From Mesorhizobium sp. GbtcB19 (GTDB lineage Bacteria; Pseudomonadota; Alphaproteobacteria; Rhizobiales; Rhizobiaceae), in contig NZ_JAGXJY010000002.1 of assembly GCF_019091085.1 (NCBI RefSeq), positions 469,683-533,682 on the forward strand: a DNA stretch of 64,000 nt, in the 5' to 3' direction. Under the pieces are notes generated by a model. It was not told the DNA's origin and searched no databases. It saw only the letters and a list, made by a program, of their open reading frames with translations. Shown one piece after another: positions 42,920 through 52,658 of the stretch (positions within the stretch are counted from its first letter, which is position 1; each line of letters starts with the position of its first letter). The position numbers were made by a program, and so were the translations under genes.

Positions 42920-44740
42920 ATGGACCGCGTTCTCGTTCGGCTGATCGCCGCGACCTCGTTTCTGGCTCTCTCGCTCCTTCCGGCGCAGTCGGAGCCGAAG
43001 CACGGCATAGCCATGCAAGGCGAGCCGGCGCTGCCGCCCGATTATCAGCATTTCGACTACGTCAATCCCGATGCGCCGAAAGGCGGAAGCGTCACCTACT
43101 GCGTCGTCGGCTCCTTCGACAACCTCAATCCGTTCATCCTGAAAAGCCTTCGCACCACCGCGCGCGGCATGATCGACACCGTTTACGGCAATCTCGTCTT
43201 CGAGCCGCTGATGCAGCGCAATTACGACGAGCCTTTCAGCCTTTACGGACTGCTGGCTGACAGCGCCGACATGGATCCCGAGCGCAAGAGCATCGAGTTT
43301 CACCTCAACCCCAACGCAAAATGGTCGGATGGCCAGCCGGTGACGCCGGAGGACGTGCTGTTCACCTATGACGTCTTCGCCGACAAGGGCCGACCGCCCT
43401 ACAGCGACCGCATGAGCATGATCGCCAAGCTGGAAAAGACCGGCGACCACAGCGTGAAATTCACCTTCAACGACAAGGCCAATCGCGAATTCCCGCTGAT
43501 CGTTGCGCTGACGCCTATCGTCCCGAAGCATGCCTTCGACAAGGATACGTTCGACAAGACCACGCTGAAGCCGCTGATCGGCAGCGGGCCCTACACCGTG
43601 GACAAGGTGCAGCCGGGCCAGCGCATCGTCTTCAAGCGCAATGCGGATTACTGGGGCAAGGAGGTGCCCTCGAAGCGCGGCTTCGACAATTTCGATCAGA
43701 TCACCGTCGAGTATTTCCTCAACGCCAATGCCAAGACGGAGGCGTTCAAGAAGGGTATCTGCGCCCTCGACGACGAGAGCGATCCGGTCAAGCGCGAGCG
43801 CGACATCGACTTTCCGGCCTTCCGCAGGGGCGATGTCAAGGAAGAGTATTTCAACACCGGCATCCCCCCGGTGGTGACGGGCTTCCTGTTCAACACCAGG
43901 CTGCCGAAATTCGCCAACCCCGTCGCGCGGCGCGCGCTCGGCATGCTCTATGACTTCGAATGGGCGAACAAGAACCTGTTCGGCGGCAAGTTCAACCGCA
44001 CCATGAGCTATTGGCAGAATTCCGAGCTTTCCGCGCTCGGCCACCCGGCCGGCGATCGCGAAAGGGCGCTGCTTGCTCCCTACCCCGGCCGCGTGCCCGC
44101 CGACGTCATGGACGGCACCTGGCGGCCGCCGGTTACCGACGGCTCGGGCCAGGATCGCAAGGTGCTCAAGGCTGCCTTCGAATTGCTGAAGAGCGCGGGC
44201 TTTCGCGTGCAGGACGGCAAGATGCTCGATCCGCAAGGAAACCCCTTCGGCTTTGAAATCCTGACCTCATCGCAGGATGAAGAGCGGTTGGCGGCCATCT
44301 ATCAGCGCACGCTGGAAAAGATCGGCATCGGCGTCGGCATCCGCATCCTCGACGGCGACCAGATCCAGTCGCGCAAGCAGCGTTACGACTTCGAAGTGCT
44401 GATCGGCACCAGCGGCTTCAGCAACTCGTTGTCGCCCGGCAGCGAGCAGCTCGGCCGCTGGGGATCTGCGGCCGCGAAGGCGGAAGGGTCGTTCAATCTC
44501 GCCGGCGTTGCCGATCCGGCGATCGACTCGGCGATCGACGCGATGCTGAACGCCCGCATCAAGGAAGACTATGTCGCCGCGGTTCGCGTGCTCGACCGGC
44601 TGCTGATCTCGGGCAACTATATCGTGCCGATGCAATACAACACACAGCAGTGGCTGGCCTACTGGAGCTATCTGGAACATCCGCAAAAGACTCCCATATT
44701 CGGTTATCAGCTGCCGACCTGGTGGCGGAAGCCCAACTGA
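42920..44740 (+). CDS. Extracellular solute-binding protein family 5 (peptide ABC type, YejA-like)
   Basis: 606 residues. The signal peptide (RLIAATSFLALSLLPAQS) is followed by EPKHGIAMQGEPALPPDYQH and NPDAPKGGSVTYC, the start found in YejA-type binding proteins; family 5 markers include KWSDGQPVTPEDVLFTYDVF and LIGSGPYTVDKVQPGQRIVF. Such proteins deliver peptides (for example microcin C-like) to an ABC importer. No permease or ATPase genes are next to it, so it is either an orphan or the end of a longer operon; the DsbA-like gene follows by 38 nt. Confidence 0.92.
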   Translation: MDRVLVRLIAATSFLALSLLPAQSEPKHGIAMQGEPALPPDYQHFDYVNPDAPKGGSVTYCVVGSFDNLNPFILKSLRTTARGMIDTVYGNLVFEPLMQRNYDEPFSLYGLLADSADMDPERKSIEFHLNPNAKWSDGQPVTPEDVLFTYDVFADKGRPPYSDRMSMIAKLEKTGDHSVKFTFNDKANREFPLIVALTPIVPKHAFDKDTFDKTTLKPLIGSGPYTVDKVQPGQRIVFKRNADYWGKEVPSKRGFDNFDQITVEYFLNANAKTEAFKKGICALDDESDPVKRERDIDFPAFRRGDVKEEYFNTGIPPVVTGFLFNTRLPKFANPVARRALGMLYDFEWANKNLFGGKFNRTMSYWQNSELSALGHPAGDRERALLAPYPGRVPADVMDGTWRPPVTDGSGQDRKVLKAAFELLKSAGFRVQDGKMLDPQGNPFGFEILTSSQDEERLAAIYQRTLEKIGIGVGIRILDGDQIQSRKQRYDFEVLIGTSGFSNSLSPGSEQLGRWGSAAAKAEGSFNLAGVADPAIDSAIDAMLNARIKEDYVAAVRVLDRLLISGNYIVPMQYNTQQWLAYWSYLEHPQKTPIFGYQLPTWWRKPN

Positions 44741-44778
44741 CACAAATCCCGACAGACGCAATCAACAAGGAGACGAGC

Positions 44779-45462
44779 ATGAGCGCCGAGAACTCCATCA
44801 CCGTCGATGTGGTGTCCGATGTCGTCTGTCCCTGGTGCTTCATCGGCCAGAAGCGGCTGGACAAGGCGATTGCCTCCGCAAACGACATCGCGGTGCATGT
44901 GCGGTGGCGGCCCTTCCAGCTCGATCCGACCATCCCGGCGGGCGGCATGGATCGTCGTCAGTACATGCTCGGCAAGTTCGGCAGCGAGGAGCGCATCCAC
45001 CAGATCCATGCGCGCATCGAACCACTCGGCGAAGCCGAGGGAATCCATTTTGCCTTTGGCGCCATCAAGGTCGCGCCAAACACGCTCGACGCGCACCGGG
45101 TCATCCGCTGGGCGGGCGCCGCCGGCGAGGATGTGCAGAACCGGCTGGTGCGCCGCCTCTTCCAGCTGAATTTCGAGGAGGGTGTGAACATCGGCGACCA
45201 CGCCGTGCTGGCAAAGGCAGCCGGTGAGGCCGGCATGGATGCATCGGTGGTCGAGACGCTGCTGCCGACCGACGCCGACGTCGAGGCCGTCCGCAACGAG
45301 ATCGCCACCGCCTCGCGCATGGGCATCACCGGCGTGCCCTGCTTCCTGCTTGAAGGCAAATACGCCGTGATGGGCGCGCAGGATGCCGGCACACTTACCG
45401 ACGCCATTCGTCAGGTCGCTCAGGCCAAGGCGCGCGGCGAACTGGAAACCGCCGCGGGCTGA
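44779..45462 (+). CDS. DsbA family oxidoreductase (FrnE-like)
   Basis: 227 residues from ATG 44779 with AAGGAG 7 nt upstream. A CPWC active site (Cys 17 and 20; VVSDVVCPWCFIGQKRL) and the C-terminal cis-Pro loop ITGVPCFLLEGKYAVMGAQ identify a thioredoxin-fold disulfide oxidoreductase of the FrnE/polyketide-associated type. No signal peptide, so it acts in the cytosol; Deinococcus FrnE protects against oxidative stress. It may be co-transcribed with the preceding binding protein. Confidence 0.93.
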   Translation: MSAENSITVDVVSDVVCPWCFIGQKRLDKAIASANDIAVHVRWRPFQLDPTIPAGGMDRRQYMLGKFGSEERIHQIHARIEPLGEAEGIHFAFGAIKVAPNTLDAHRVIRWAGAAGEDVQNRLVRRLFQLNFEEGVNIGDHAVLAKAAGEAGMDASVVETLLPTDADVEAVRNEIATASRMGITGVPCFLLEGKYAVMGAQDAGTLTDAIRQVAQAKARGELETAAG

Positions 45463-45499
45463 GCGTCGCTTCCGCGCAGTTCCGCTTGGAATTGCGCTT

Positions 45500-45934
45500 C
45501 TACTTCGCGGTCACCTTGGCCTTGCTCAGGAAGAAGCCGTGGCCATTGCTGCCCGTGCAGCTCAGTCCCTTCGTCGACGACTGGCAGGAAAATGGCCCCT
45601 TGCTCCAGCTGTTGCCGTAGCCAAGCTTGGTCACGTCGCTGCAACAACCCTGCTCGCCGGGATTCTTGATCAGTGTCGCCGGGCCCTTGGGACCTAGTAT
45701 CACCGTGACGTAGCTCGGTTCGACGCGTGAGCAGGAAAGCTCCGGCCCGCCGTCTCGCGGCTGGTAGGTACTGGTACCGCCCTTTGGCGTATAGATGCAG
45801 CCGATATTGCCGGACGGCGTGTTGAACTCGATCTGGCCTTCCGCGCTTGCCGGAATGCTCTGGCTGCCGGCATGCGCCGCCGACAGACAGATGAAAACAG
45901 TGAACGACGCGGCAGCAATTATCCGTGCAGGCAT
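45500..45934 (-). CDS. DUF6636-type secreted protein
   Basis: 144 residues from ATG 45934, preceded by GAAGGGG. A signal peptide (MPARIIAAASFTVFICLSAAHA) is followed by IEFNTPSGNIGCIY, GPELSCSRVEPSY and SWSKGPFSCQSSTKGLSCTG, then GHGFFLSKAKV. The 'TPSGNIGC...YGxxWxxGxFxCxS..GLxC...GHGFxLSRA' pattern is the one I know for DUF6636; the even number of Cys suggests disulfides. Function unknown. Convergent with the DsbA-like gene. Confidence 0.75.
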   Translation of the reverse strand: MPARIIAAASFTVFICLSAAHAGSQSIPASAEGQIEFNTPSGNIGCIYTPKGGTSTYQPRDGGPELSCSRVEPSYVTVILGPKGPATLIKNPGEQGCCSDVTKLGYGNSWSKGPFSCQSSTKGLSCTGSNGHGFFLSKAKVTAK

Positions 45935-46091
45935 GTCATCCCCCTTCGACATCAACCATCGCTGGGCAGGTTCGACCCGGCAGACGGCGTTGTCAAATCC
46001 TGTCCGCCGTCAAAACACGATCTGGTGAATCGCCTGGAACATGGCGTTGAGCTAGAATCCGTAAGGGTTTGGCTGATTTGAGGGGGACCGT

Positions 46092-46586
46092 ATGTCGGTC
46101 AGGCATCGCGCATTGCTGCTGCTATCCTTGCCTTTTGCCCTGGGGCTGCCGCTGGCATTGCAGCGCGTGTCCGCCGAGGAAGCCGTCATGTCGGCGACCA
46201 TCGAAGGCAAACCATGGACGGCGTCTTTCACCCTGGCCCAGACGATGCAGATGGCCGGCAAGCCGATGCTGAACCTGTCGGGAACCGAACAGGGCTCGCC
46301 GACCATGACCTTCAATTCGATGCTGGTGCTGAAGGATCCGAACGACCTTGCCGGCAGCTATCCGCTCAAGGCCGGATCCGCGAACAGCGCCAACTTCAAC
46401 ATTCTCGATTCCGGCGCCATGGTCGGCCATGTCCGTTTCGCCAGCGGTGAGATCGTCATCGACAAATACAACGCCGCCGCAAAGACCATCTCCGGTCATT
46501 TCAGCGCCGCTGGAAAAGACGAATCGGGCAAGTCCGAAGAGCTGATCGACGGTAAATTTTCGGGCATTCCGGTCACCGCGCAGTAG
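46092..46586 (+). CDS. Small secreted protein of unknown function (DUF6252-like fold)
   Basis: 164 residues with a signal peptide (RHRALLLLSLPFALGLPLAL). The mature domain starts AVMSATIEGKPWTASF and ends SGHFSAAGKDESGKS...DGKFSGIPV, with alternating beta strands; this 'IxGKPWxA...GxYxL...GxVxIxxxD...ISGxFxA..G.......GxFxxIPV' layout resembles DUF6252-type beta proteins. No catalytic residues are evident. Its reading frame starts with a preceding GGGGGA at 46080, a fair ribosome-binding site. Confidence 0.7.
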   Translation: MSVRHRALLLLSLPFALGLPLALQRVSAEEAVMSATIEGKPWTASFTLAQTMQMAGKPMLNLSGTEQGSPTMTFNSMLVLKDPNDLAGSYPLKAGSANSANFNILDSGAMVGHVRFASGEIVIDKYNAAAKTISGHFSAAGKDESGKSEELIDGKFSGIPVTAQ

Positions 46587-46813
46587 CCATTTCGGCAAAT
46601 CGGCACCTGTTTTTCGTTCACATCCCCGTGTTTTTTGCTTCCCTAAGGGAAACTCGCCGTCGGCTGGCTCAATTGCCCTTAACGCTCTGGAATAAAAGCC
46701 GAAATCAGCGCAATCGACGGCCCTTCGGCACAGGATTTCTGTTGCCCTCGTGCCACGGCGGGTAACCCTGTTCACATTCTCAGGCAGAAAATTAATGGAA
46801 AATGATCAATTGG

Positions 46814-46830
46814 TGTTACCCTGTGTAACA
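46814..46830. promoter_or_regulatory. Palindromic operator candidate upstream of the BacA-like ABC exporter
   Basis: TGTTAC-CCTGT-GTAACA is a perfect 6-bp palindrome with a 5-bp spacer, ending 14 nt before the proposed TTG start of the exporter. The size fits a TetR, MarR or GntR-type operator. If it is an operator, the real translation start may lie further downstream. Confidence 0.55.
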
Positions 46831-46844
46831 AAACTAAGAAAGGT

Positions 46845-48836
46845 TTGGGCGGGATCGTGATTGGCGTCGGTAGACCGCGACGTAGAGTACCGGAGCAAAC
46901 ATCCAACGAGGCAAAGACCTCGTCGCTGACGCCGGTATCGTCGATGCGTACATTCTGGGGGTTGATGCGAGCCTACTGGTTTTCGGACCGGTGGAAGGAA
47001 GCCTGGACCCTCACCCTGGTCATCGCGCTGCTGACCGCTCTTTCGAGCAAGGCGGGCGTTTGGTTTGCCGTGGCTGCGGGCGAACTGGGCAATTCGATCG
47101 CTTTCCTGCACGATGCGGCCAACACCCATCCGCTGCAGACCATCCTGACCAATGCAGGCATACTGGTGCTGCTGGTGGTATTGAAGGACGCCGGCTTCAC
47201 CGGCGTGCGCAATCTCGTCTCGACGACTTTGCATCGCAAATGGCGCGGCTGGCTGAACAACCAGTTCAATCAGGCCCTGCTCGACGGCAACCATACCCAT
47301 TTCCACGCCCAGCATGGTTCGGTGGCCGGCGGCATCGTCGCCCCCGATAATATCGACCAGCGCATCCAGGAATCGATCAAGGACATGACGGGCGGCGCCA
47401 TCGGGCTTGCCATGGGCGTGCTTGGCGTGGCGACTTCACTCTATTTCATCGGCGAAAACCTGATCGGGTCCTCGGTCGAGGTCAAGGGCCTGGAATTCCT
47501 GGGCGGCTACGGCACCGCGGTGCTGGCTTTCCTTGCAGTCGCTGTTTACGTGCCGCTGAACACCTGGATCGCGGTCAAGCTCGGGCGCCTGCTCGAGCGG
47601 CTCAATGTCCGCATGCAGCAGGCGGAGGGCAGCTACCGCAGCGAACTGATTACATTCCTGCGCCGCAGCTTCCACGTTGCCGCCTCGCATGGCGAGGGCG
47701 TGCAGAAGTCGATGCATGACAGGCTCTATGTCGATATCGACAAGACTTGGAGCCGGCTCAATGTCGTCAACACCAGCTACACCTCGTTCGAGCTGATCTA
47801 CAATTTCGTCGGCGCCCGTATCGTTGCCTACGCGCCAGGCCTCTTGTCGTTCATCCACAACCGACTGGACTACAAAGGCTACATCACCGGCTCCGAAATG
47901 GTCGCGCAGCTGATCAGCCAATGCTCGTGGTTCATCCATGTCATGCCGGCGATTGCGACGCTTAGAGCCAACAGCCAGCGCGTGACCGAACTCGCCAACG
48001 CCATCGAGAACGTCCAGCATCCGCGTGAATTCTATCAGCAGACCGGCCGTTCGGACTTCAGCTACGCCACCCAGAATCCGGTGTTCGGTCTCACCATCCA
48101 GAAGCTGGAACTCGCGCACCAGGGCGAGGACGCCACGCCTTTCCTCAGCACCGCTAATTTGCGCTTCCGCCGCGGCGAATGGACCTTCCTCAAGGGCGAG
48201 TCCGGCTGCGGCAAGACCTCGCTGATCAAGGCGATCAACGGCCTGTGGCCCTATGGCCGTGGCACCATCGTGTTCCCGGAAGGCGTCACGAGCTTCTATG
48301 CCGCGCAGGAGGTCAAGCTGCAGCAGGTCTCGCTGAAGCAGCTCGTTTGCCTGCCGGGCTCCGAGAACGATCACAGCGACACGCAAGTGGCCGCGGCGCT
48401 GCACAAGGCCGGTCTCGGCGACTTCATCGAACACCTCGCCGAGGAGAGCCGCGAAGGTAAGATCTGGGACCAGGTGCTTTCGGGTGGCCAGAAGCAGAAG
48501 CTGGTGGTCGCGCGCATCATCCTGCAACAGCCCGGGCTTCTCTTCCTCGACGAGGCGACAGGCGCGCTCGACCCTGAAGGCAAGATCGCCTTCCACCAGG
48601 CGATCAAGGACAATTGTCCGAACGTCACCGTCATCAGCGTCATGCACGAAGCGGTGCCGCCGCGCTCGCTCTCCGGCGAGGAATTCTACCACAGCGTGGT
48701 CGCGATCGCCGACGGCGTCGCCACCAAGAAGCCGATCGCCCCCAGCCTGCCGCGCGAGCTCACCACCATCCTCGCTCAGCCGCCGCGGCCGACCGAGGAC
48801 AAATGGCTGCGCTTCCGCCGGATGAAGCAGAAATAG
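46845..48836 (+). CDS. ABC exporter of the SbmA/BacA-like class with fused ATPase (YddA/ExsE type)
   Basis: 663 residues from TTG 46845; starts at GTG 46857 or ATG 46944 are also possible. The membrane half (about residues 40-400) begins RTFWGLMRAYWFSDRWKEAW and includes LYVDIDKTWSRLNVVNTSYT, resembling BacA/SbmA and the rhizobial ExsE transporter. The ATPase half has Walker A (GESGCGKTS), the signature LSGGQKQKLVV and Walker B LLFLDEATGALDP. BacA proteins move peptides or very-long-chain fatty acids linked to lipid A; the fused-ATPase relatives export lipids or vitamins. A palindromic operator candidate lies just upstream. Confidence 0.9.
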   Translation: MGGIVIGVGRPRRRVPEQTSNEAKTSSLTPVSSMRTFWGLMRAYWFSDRWKEAWTLTLVIALLTALSSKAGVWFAVAAGELGNSIAFLHDAANTHPLQTILTNAGILVLLVVLKDAGFTGVRNLVSTTLHRKWRGWLNNQFNQALLDGNHTHFHAQHGSVAGGIVAPDNIDQRIQESIKDMTGGAIGLAMGVLGVATSLYFIGENLIGSSVEVKGLEFLGGYGTAVLAFLAVAVYVPLNTWIAVKLGRLLERLNVRMQQAEGSYRSELITFLRRSFHVAASHGEGVQKSMHDRLYVDIDKTWSRLNVVNTSYTSFELIYNFVGARIVAYAPGLLSFIHNRLDYKGYITGSEMVAQLISQCSWFIHVMPAIATLRANSQRVTELANAIENVQHPREFYQQTGRSDFSYATQNPVFGLTIQKLELAHQGEDATPFLSTANLRFRRGEWTFLKGESGCGKTSLIKAINGLWPYGRGTIVFPEGVTSFYAAQEVKLQQVSLKQLVCLPGSENDHSDTQVAAALHKAGLGDFIEHLAEESREGKIWDQVLSGGQKQKLVVARIILQQPGLLFLDEATGALDPEGKIAFHQAIKDNCPNVTVISVMHEAVPPRSLSGEEFYHSVVAIADGVATKKPIAPSLPRELTTILAQPPRPTEDKWLRFRRMKQK

Positions 48837-49116
48837 CAGTCATACCAAGCCTTTGGCCGGACGCCGTGGCTCCGCTTGGGCGCCTTTCGATCACAGTCTC
48901 GCGATCCAGCCTCGCCGCATCCATTTTCGGCGTCCTTCGCGATTGACTCGGCAAAAACCGCACCTATGTTGCGCGCGCTCGCCAAATTCAAACTCGAACC
49001 CCGCGAGCAGAAAGGTCAACCCGCCATGCCTGGCGACAGTCACAGTCGAACGCAACCGCCGTCCGCCTTGACGTGACCTGACGGCTCACGTCCTGCCGGA
49101 CGGCAAGGAGTGAGCC

Positions 49117-50481
49117 ATGAACGAATTCGCACCCGTATTGGACGACGAAGCCATCGCCGTCGCCCGTGTTCTTGCCAACGATCACGTCGCCGACGTCGTC
49201 GAAGCCCTCAACCACGAATCCCGTGAGACGGCCATCGAGCTGCTCTGCGCCGTGCCGTTCGAGCGCCTGGTCGAGATCTTCGACCAGCCCGAACTCGAAG
49301 CAGCACCCGAGCTCGCGGAAGCCTTGCCGCGGCCGAAGGCGAGCAAGCTCTTGACCGCCATGTCGGTCGACCGCGCGGCCGACATCTTGCGCGAGCTGGA
49401 CGAACCGGCCCGCTCGGAGCTGCTCGGCGCCTTGGCCCCACCGCTGCGCGCGACGCTGCTTTCGATCCTGGGATATCCGCAGGGCAGCGCCGCCTCGATC
49501 ATGACGACGGAGTTCGTCAGCGTGCCTTCCGACTGGACCGTCGGTCGCACGCTCGACTACGTACGCAAGGTCGAGCGCACGCGCGAAACCATCTACGCCA
49601 TCTACATCGTCGATCCCAAGACGCAGCTCCTGCTGCGCGCGACCGGGCTGCGCCGGCTGATCACCGGCAATGCGGAGGATTCGATCCTGTCGGTGGCGCC
49701 GGATCGCATGCCAGTGACGGTGACGCCGCTCACCGATCGCGAGACGCTGGCGCAGACCATCTCCAAATACGATCTGCTCGCTGTGCCGGTCGTCGACCAT
49801 GGCAGGATCCTCGGCATCGTCACCGTCGACGACATCATCGACACGATGATCGAGGAGACGACCGAGGACGTGCATCGCTTCGGCGGCATGGAGGCGCTCG
49901 ACGAGCCCTATATGAAGATGAGCTTCCTCGCCATGATCCAGAAGCGCGCCGGCTGGCTCTGCGCGCTGTTCCTGAGCGAAATGCTGACCGCCAACGCCAT
50001 GCAGAGCTATGAGGGCGAACTGGAGAAGGCGATCGTGCTGACGCTGTTCATCCCGTTGATCATGAGCTCCGGCGGCAATTCCGGCTCGCAGGCGACATCG
50101 CTCGTCATCCGCGCCCTGGCGCTGCGCGAGATCGGCCTCGGCGACTGGTGGCGGGTGGCATTGCGCGAGTTGCCGACCGGCCTGGTGCTCGGTTCGATCC
50201 TCGGCCTCGTCGGCATCTGCCGCATCGCGCTCTGGCAGTATTTCGGCTTCTACGACTACGGTCCGCACTGGATGCTGATCGCGGCGACGGTGGGGGCGGC
50301 GCTGATCGGCATCGTCACCTTCGGCTCGCTGTCGGGATCGATGCTGCCCTTCGCGCTGAAGCGCATCGGTTTCGACCCGGCGAGCGCGTCGGCGCCGTTC
50401 GTCGCCACGCTGGTCGACGTCACCGGGCTGGTCATCTATTTCTCGGTGGCGCTGGTGATCCTGCGCGGCACGCTGCTTTAG
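49117..50481 (+). CDS. mgtE: Magnesium transporter MgtE
   Basis: 454 residues. The N-terminal superhelix (MNEFAPVLDDEA...AADILRELDEPAR) is followed by two CBS domains (from about ASIMTTEFVSVPSDWTV and DRMPVTVTPLTD) that sense cytosolic Mg, then a five-helix pore with the family's PLIMSSGGNSGSQATSLVIR and the C-terminal LVDVTGLVIYFSVA. AAGGAG lies before the ATG. The 280 nt upstream contain no gene; I saw no M-box riboswitch. Confidence 0.95.
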   Translation: MNEFAPVLDDEAIAVARVLANDHVADVVEALNHESRETAIELLCAVPFERLVEIFDQPELEAAPELAEALPRPKASKLLTAMSVDRAADILRELDEPARSELLGALAPPLRATLLSILGYPQGSAASIMTTEFVSVPSDWTVGRTLDYVRKVERTRETIYAIYIVDPKTQLLLRATGLRRLITGNAEDSILSVAPDRMPVTVTPLTDRETLAQTISKYDLLAVPVVDHGRILGIVTVDDIIDTMIEETTEDVHRFGGMEALDEPYMKMSFLAMIQKRAGWLCALFLSEMLTANAMQSYEGELEKAIVLTLFIPLIMSSGGNSGSQATSLVIRALALREIGLGDWWRVALRELPTGLVLGSILGLVGICRIALWQYFGFYDYGPHWMLIAATVGAALIGIVTFGSLSGSMLPFALKRIGFDPASASAPFVATLVDVTGLVIYFSVALVILRGTLL

Positions 50482-50491
50482 CTGGAAACGT

Positions 50492-50526
50492 CTTTGGGGT
50501 CGTTGGCATCACCAGCGGCCCCAAAG
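50492..50526. terminator. Weak inverted repeat between mgtE and gor
   Basis: CTTTGGGG and CCCCAAAG pair across a 19-nt loop between the two convergent genes. It lacks a T-run and is at best a weak terminator. Confidence 0.4.
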
Positions 50527-50532
50527 TTACAA

Positions 50533-51921
50533 TCAGACGCGCTCGCCGTTCTTCACGCGATAGGTCGGCTTGTACATCGTCACCAGTTCCTCGGCCGCGG
50601 TCGGATGCACGGCCATGGTGCGGTCGAAATCATCCTTGGTCAGCCCTGCCTTCAGCGGGATGCCGAGAAGCTGCGCCATCTCACCGGCATCCGGTCCCAG
50701 GATATGGGCGCCGAGCACCTTCCTCGTCGAGCCGTCGACCACCAGCTTCATCAGCATCTCCTCGTCGCGGCCGGACAGCGTGTGCCGCATCGGGCGGAAG
50801 GATGCGCGGTAGATCTCGACGTCGGAGAAGCGCTTGATCGCGTCGTCTTCCGACAGGCCGACGGTGCCGATCTCCGGCTGTGAGAACACCGCCGTCGGAA
50901 TGGTGTCGTGGTCCGGCGCGGTCGGGTTGTTCTTGAAGGCGGTCTCGATGAAGCACATCGCCTCGTGGATCGCGACCGGCGTCAGTTGCACACGATGCGT
51001 GACGTCGCCGATCGCCCAGATGTTGTCGAGATTGGTGCGCGAATACTGGTCGACCACGATCGCGCCCGTCTTGCTGAGTTCGATGCCGACGCCCTCCAGG
51101 CCCATATTCTCGGTGTTGGGGATACGCCCGATCGCCAGCATCACCTGGTCGACCGTCAGCGTCTGGCCGGAGGACAAGAGCACGTCCAGCCTGCCCTCGG
51201 GGGTCTTGCGCACCCACTCCGAAACCGCGGGACAGAGGATCTTGATCCCCTTCTTCTCCATCGTCTCGTGCAGCGAACGGCGCAAATCCATGTCGAAGCG
51301 GCTGAGGATCTCCTGACCGCGATAGACCAGCGTGGTATCGACACCCAAACCATGGAAGATGTTGGCGAATTCGACGGCGATGTAGCCGCCGCCCTCGATC
51401 ATGATCGCCTTCGGCAATTGCTTGAGATCGAAAGCCTCGTTGGAGAAGATGCAGTATTCGTGGCCCGACAGCGCCGGATGCGGCGCCGGCCTGCCGCCGG
51501 TGGCGATCAGGATCTGGTCGGCGCTGACGGTGCGGTCCTCGGCTTGCAGATAGATGCTGTGCGGATCGACCAGCACGGCGCGCGAGTGAAAGGCCTCGCC
51601 GCCGGCGCCTTCGACATTTTTCTTATAGATCGCCTCGAGCCGCGCGATCTCCTTGTCCTTGCTGGCGACCAGCGTCGGCCAGTCGAACGTCGCCTCGGGC
51701 ACCGTCCAGCCATAGCCGGCTGCATCGGTGAAATGTTCGGGGAATTGCGAAGCATAGACATAGAGCTTCTTCGGCACGCAGCCGCGGATGACGCAGGTGC
51801 CGCCATAGCGGTATTCCTCGGCGATGGCGACGCGCTTGCCGAGCGCCGCGGCCACCCGGGCAGCCCTTACCCCGCCCGAGCCGCCGCCGATGACGAACAG
51901 ATCATAGTCATAACCGGCCAT
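50533..51921 (-). CDS. gor: Glutathione-disulfide reductase
   Basis: 462 residues from ATG 51921. FAD-binding GGGSGGVRAARVAA is near residue 12, the redox disulfide is C43/C48 in GGTCVIRGCVPKKL, and the C-terminal H-P-T-A-A-E-E motif (AVHPTAAEELVTM) supplies the catalytic His. The protein regenerates glutathione with NADPH; GCVPKKL rather than trypanothione residues supports the glutathione assignment. A longer frame starts at 51978. A terminator of the next gene lies upstream. Confidence 0.95.
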   Translation of the reverse strand: MAGYDYDLFVIGGGSGGVRAARVAAALGKRVAIAEEYRYGGTCVIRGCVPKKLYVYASQFPEHFTDAAGYGWTVPEATFDWPTLVASKDKEIARLEAIYKKNVEGAGGEAFHSRAVLVDPHSIYLQAEDRTVSADQILIATGGRPAPHPALSGHEYCIFSNEAFDLKQLPKAIMIEGGGYIAVEFANIFHGLGVDTTLVYRGQEILSRFDMDLRRSLHETMEKKGIKILCPAVSEWVRKTPEGRLDVLLSSGQTLTVDQVMLAIGRIPNTENMGLEGVGIELSKTGAIVVDQYSRTNLDNIWAIGDVTHRVQLTPVAIHEAMCFIETAFKNNPTAPDHDTIPTAVFSQPEIGTVGLSEDDAIKRFSDVEIYRASFRPMRHTLSGRDEEMLMKLVVDGSTRKVLGAHILGPDAGEMAQLLGIPLKAGLTKDDFDRTMAVHPTAAEELVTMYKPTYRVKNGERV

Positions 51922-51973
51922 CGCGATGGGCTCCTGCGGATGAGAAAGACTGGGCACAGGTAGGCTGCAAAAC

Positions 51974-52006
51974 GGCAAAAGAAAAGCCCGGGCAAACCCG
52001 GGCTTT
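51974..52006 (-). terminator. Rho-independent terminator of the DUF2059 gene
   Basis: A 10-bp stem AAAGCCCGGG / CCCGGGCTTT with a 4-nt loop; on the minus strand it is followed by tttcttttgccg. It lies 35 nt beyond the DUF2059 stop. Confidence 0.9.
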
Positions 52007-52040
52007 GTGGTCCAGCGGCGATCGGCCGATTTAAGGCCGG

Positions 52041-52658
52041 TCAGTTCGCCGAATTGTCGGCGGGAGCCGAGCCATCGGCCGGAGCCGAGTTGTCAGCCGG
52101 GGCCGAATTGTCGGCGGGTGCGGTCGCGTCCGGAGCCGGCGCTGCCGGCGCCGCGGCCTTGGCGGCGGCGGCAAGCGTCTGGCCGACCTGTTGGGCGAGA
52201 TCGCGGGCAACGCCGTTCTGCCAGATGTCGGCCGCCTTTACGAGGTCGCGCGTCACCGCGGGGCCGCTGTCCAGCAGCTTTTTGCCGGAATCGGAGCTGT
52301 AGAAGGCTGCGATATCGTTGAGCTCCTTCTCGGAGAACACCTTGGCGTAGGCGAGTGCTGCCTCCTTTTCGAGGTCGGCGCGCCGCGAGGCCATGCCGAT
52401 CGCCTTCTCGCTCACGGTCTTGCCGATCAGCTCCTGCATGTCGGGGTTCTTCTGGATCAGCTGCGACTCCAACGCGGCGGCTGCCTGCGGCAGGATGCCG
52501 TCGAACGAGTCCGTGGCATGGATCGCGGCGACGGCCGCGCGCGCGGCCTTCAGGTGCGATTCGCTGACATCCTGCGCAAACACCGGTGAGGACAACGCAA
52601 GGACGGCCGAGGCCGCCATAAGCATCGAAAGGCGGCGAACTCGTTTATGCAACATCAT
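52041..52658 (-). CDS. DUF2059 family periplasmic protein
   Basis: 205 residues from ATG 52658 (the next codon is also ATG). A signal peptide ([17 protein letters not shown]) is followed by the helical DUF2059 domain, with [20 protein letters not shown] and [19 protein letters not shown] near the C-terminal end. The tail is low-complexity, with four near-copies of APADNS ending the protein. Function unknown. The start overlaps the rpiA stop by 14 nt. Confidence 0.9.
   Translation of the reverse strand: MMLHKRVRRLSMLMAASAVLALSSPVFAQDVSESHLKAARAAVAAIHATDSFDGILPQAAAALESQLIQKNPDMQELIGKTVSEKAIGMASRRADLEKEAALAYAKVFSEKELNDIAAFYSSDSGKKLLDSGPAVTRDLVKAADIWQNGVARDLAQQVGQTLAAAAKAAAPAAPAPDATAPADNSAPADNSAPADGSAPADNSAN

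Noticed and set aside
48837-49116. M-box magnesium riboswitch before mgtE
   Set aside because: No conserved core motif found; the region looks like a plain leader.
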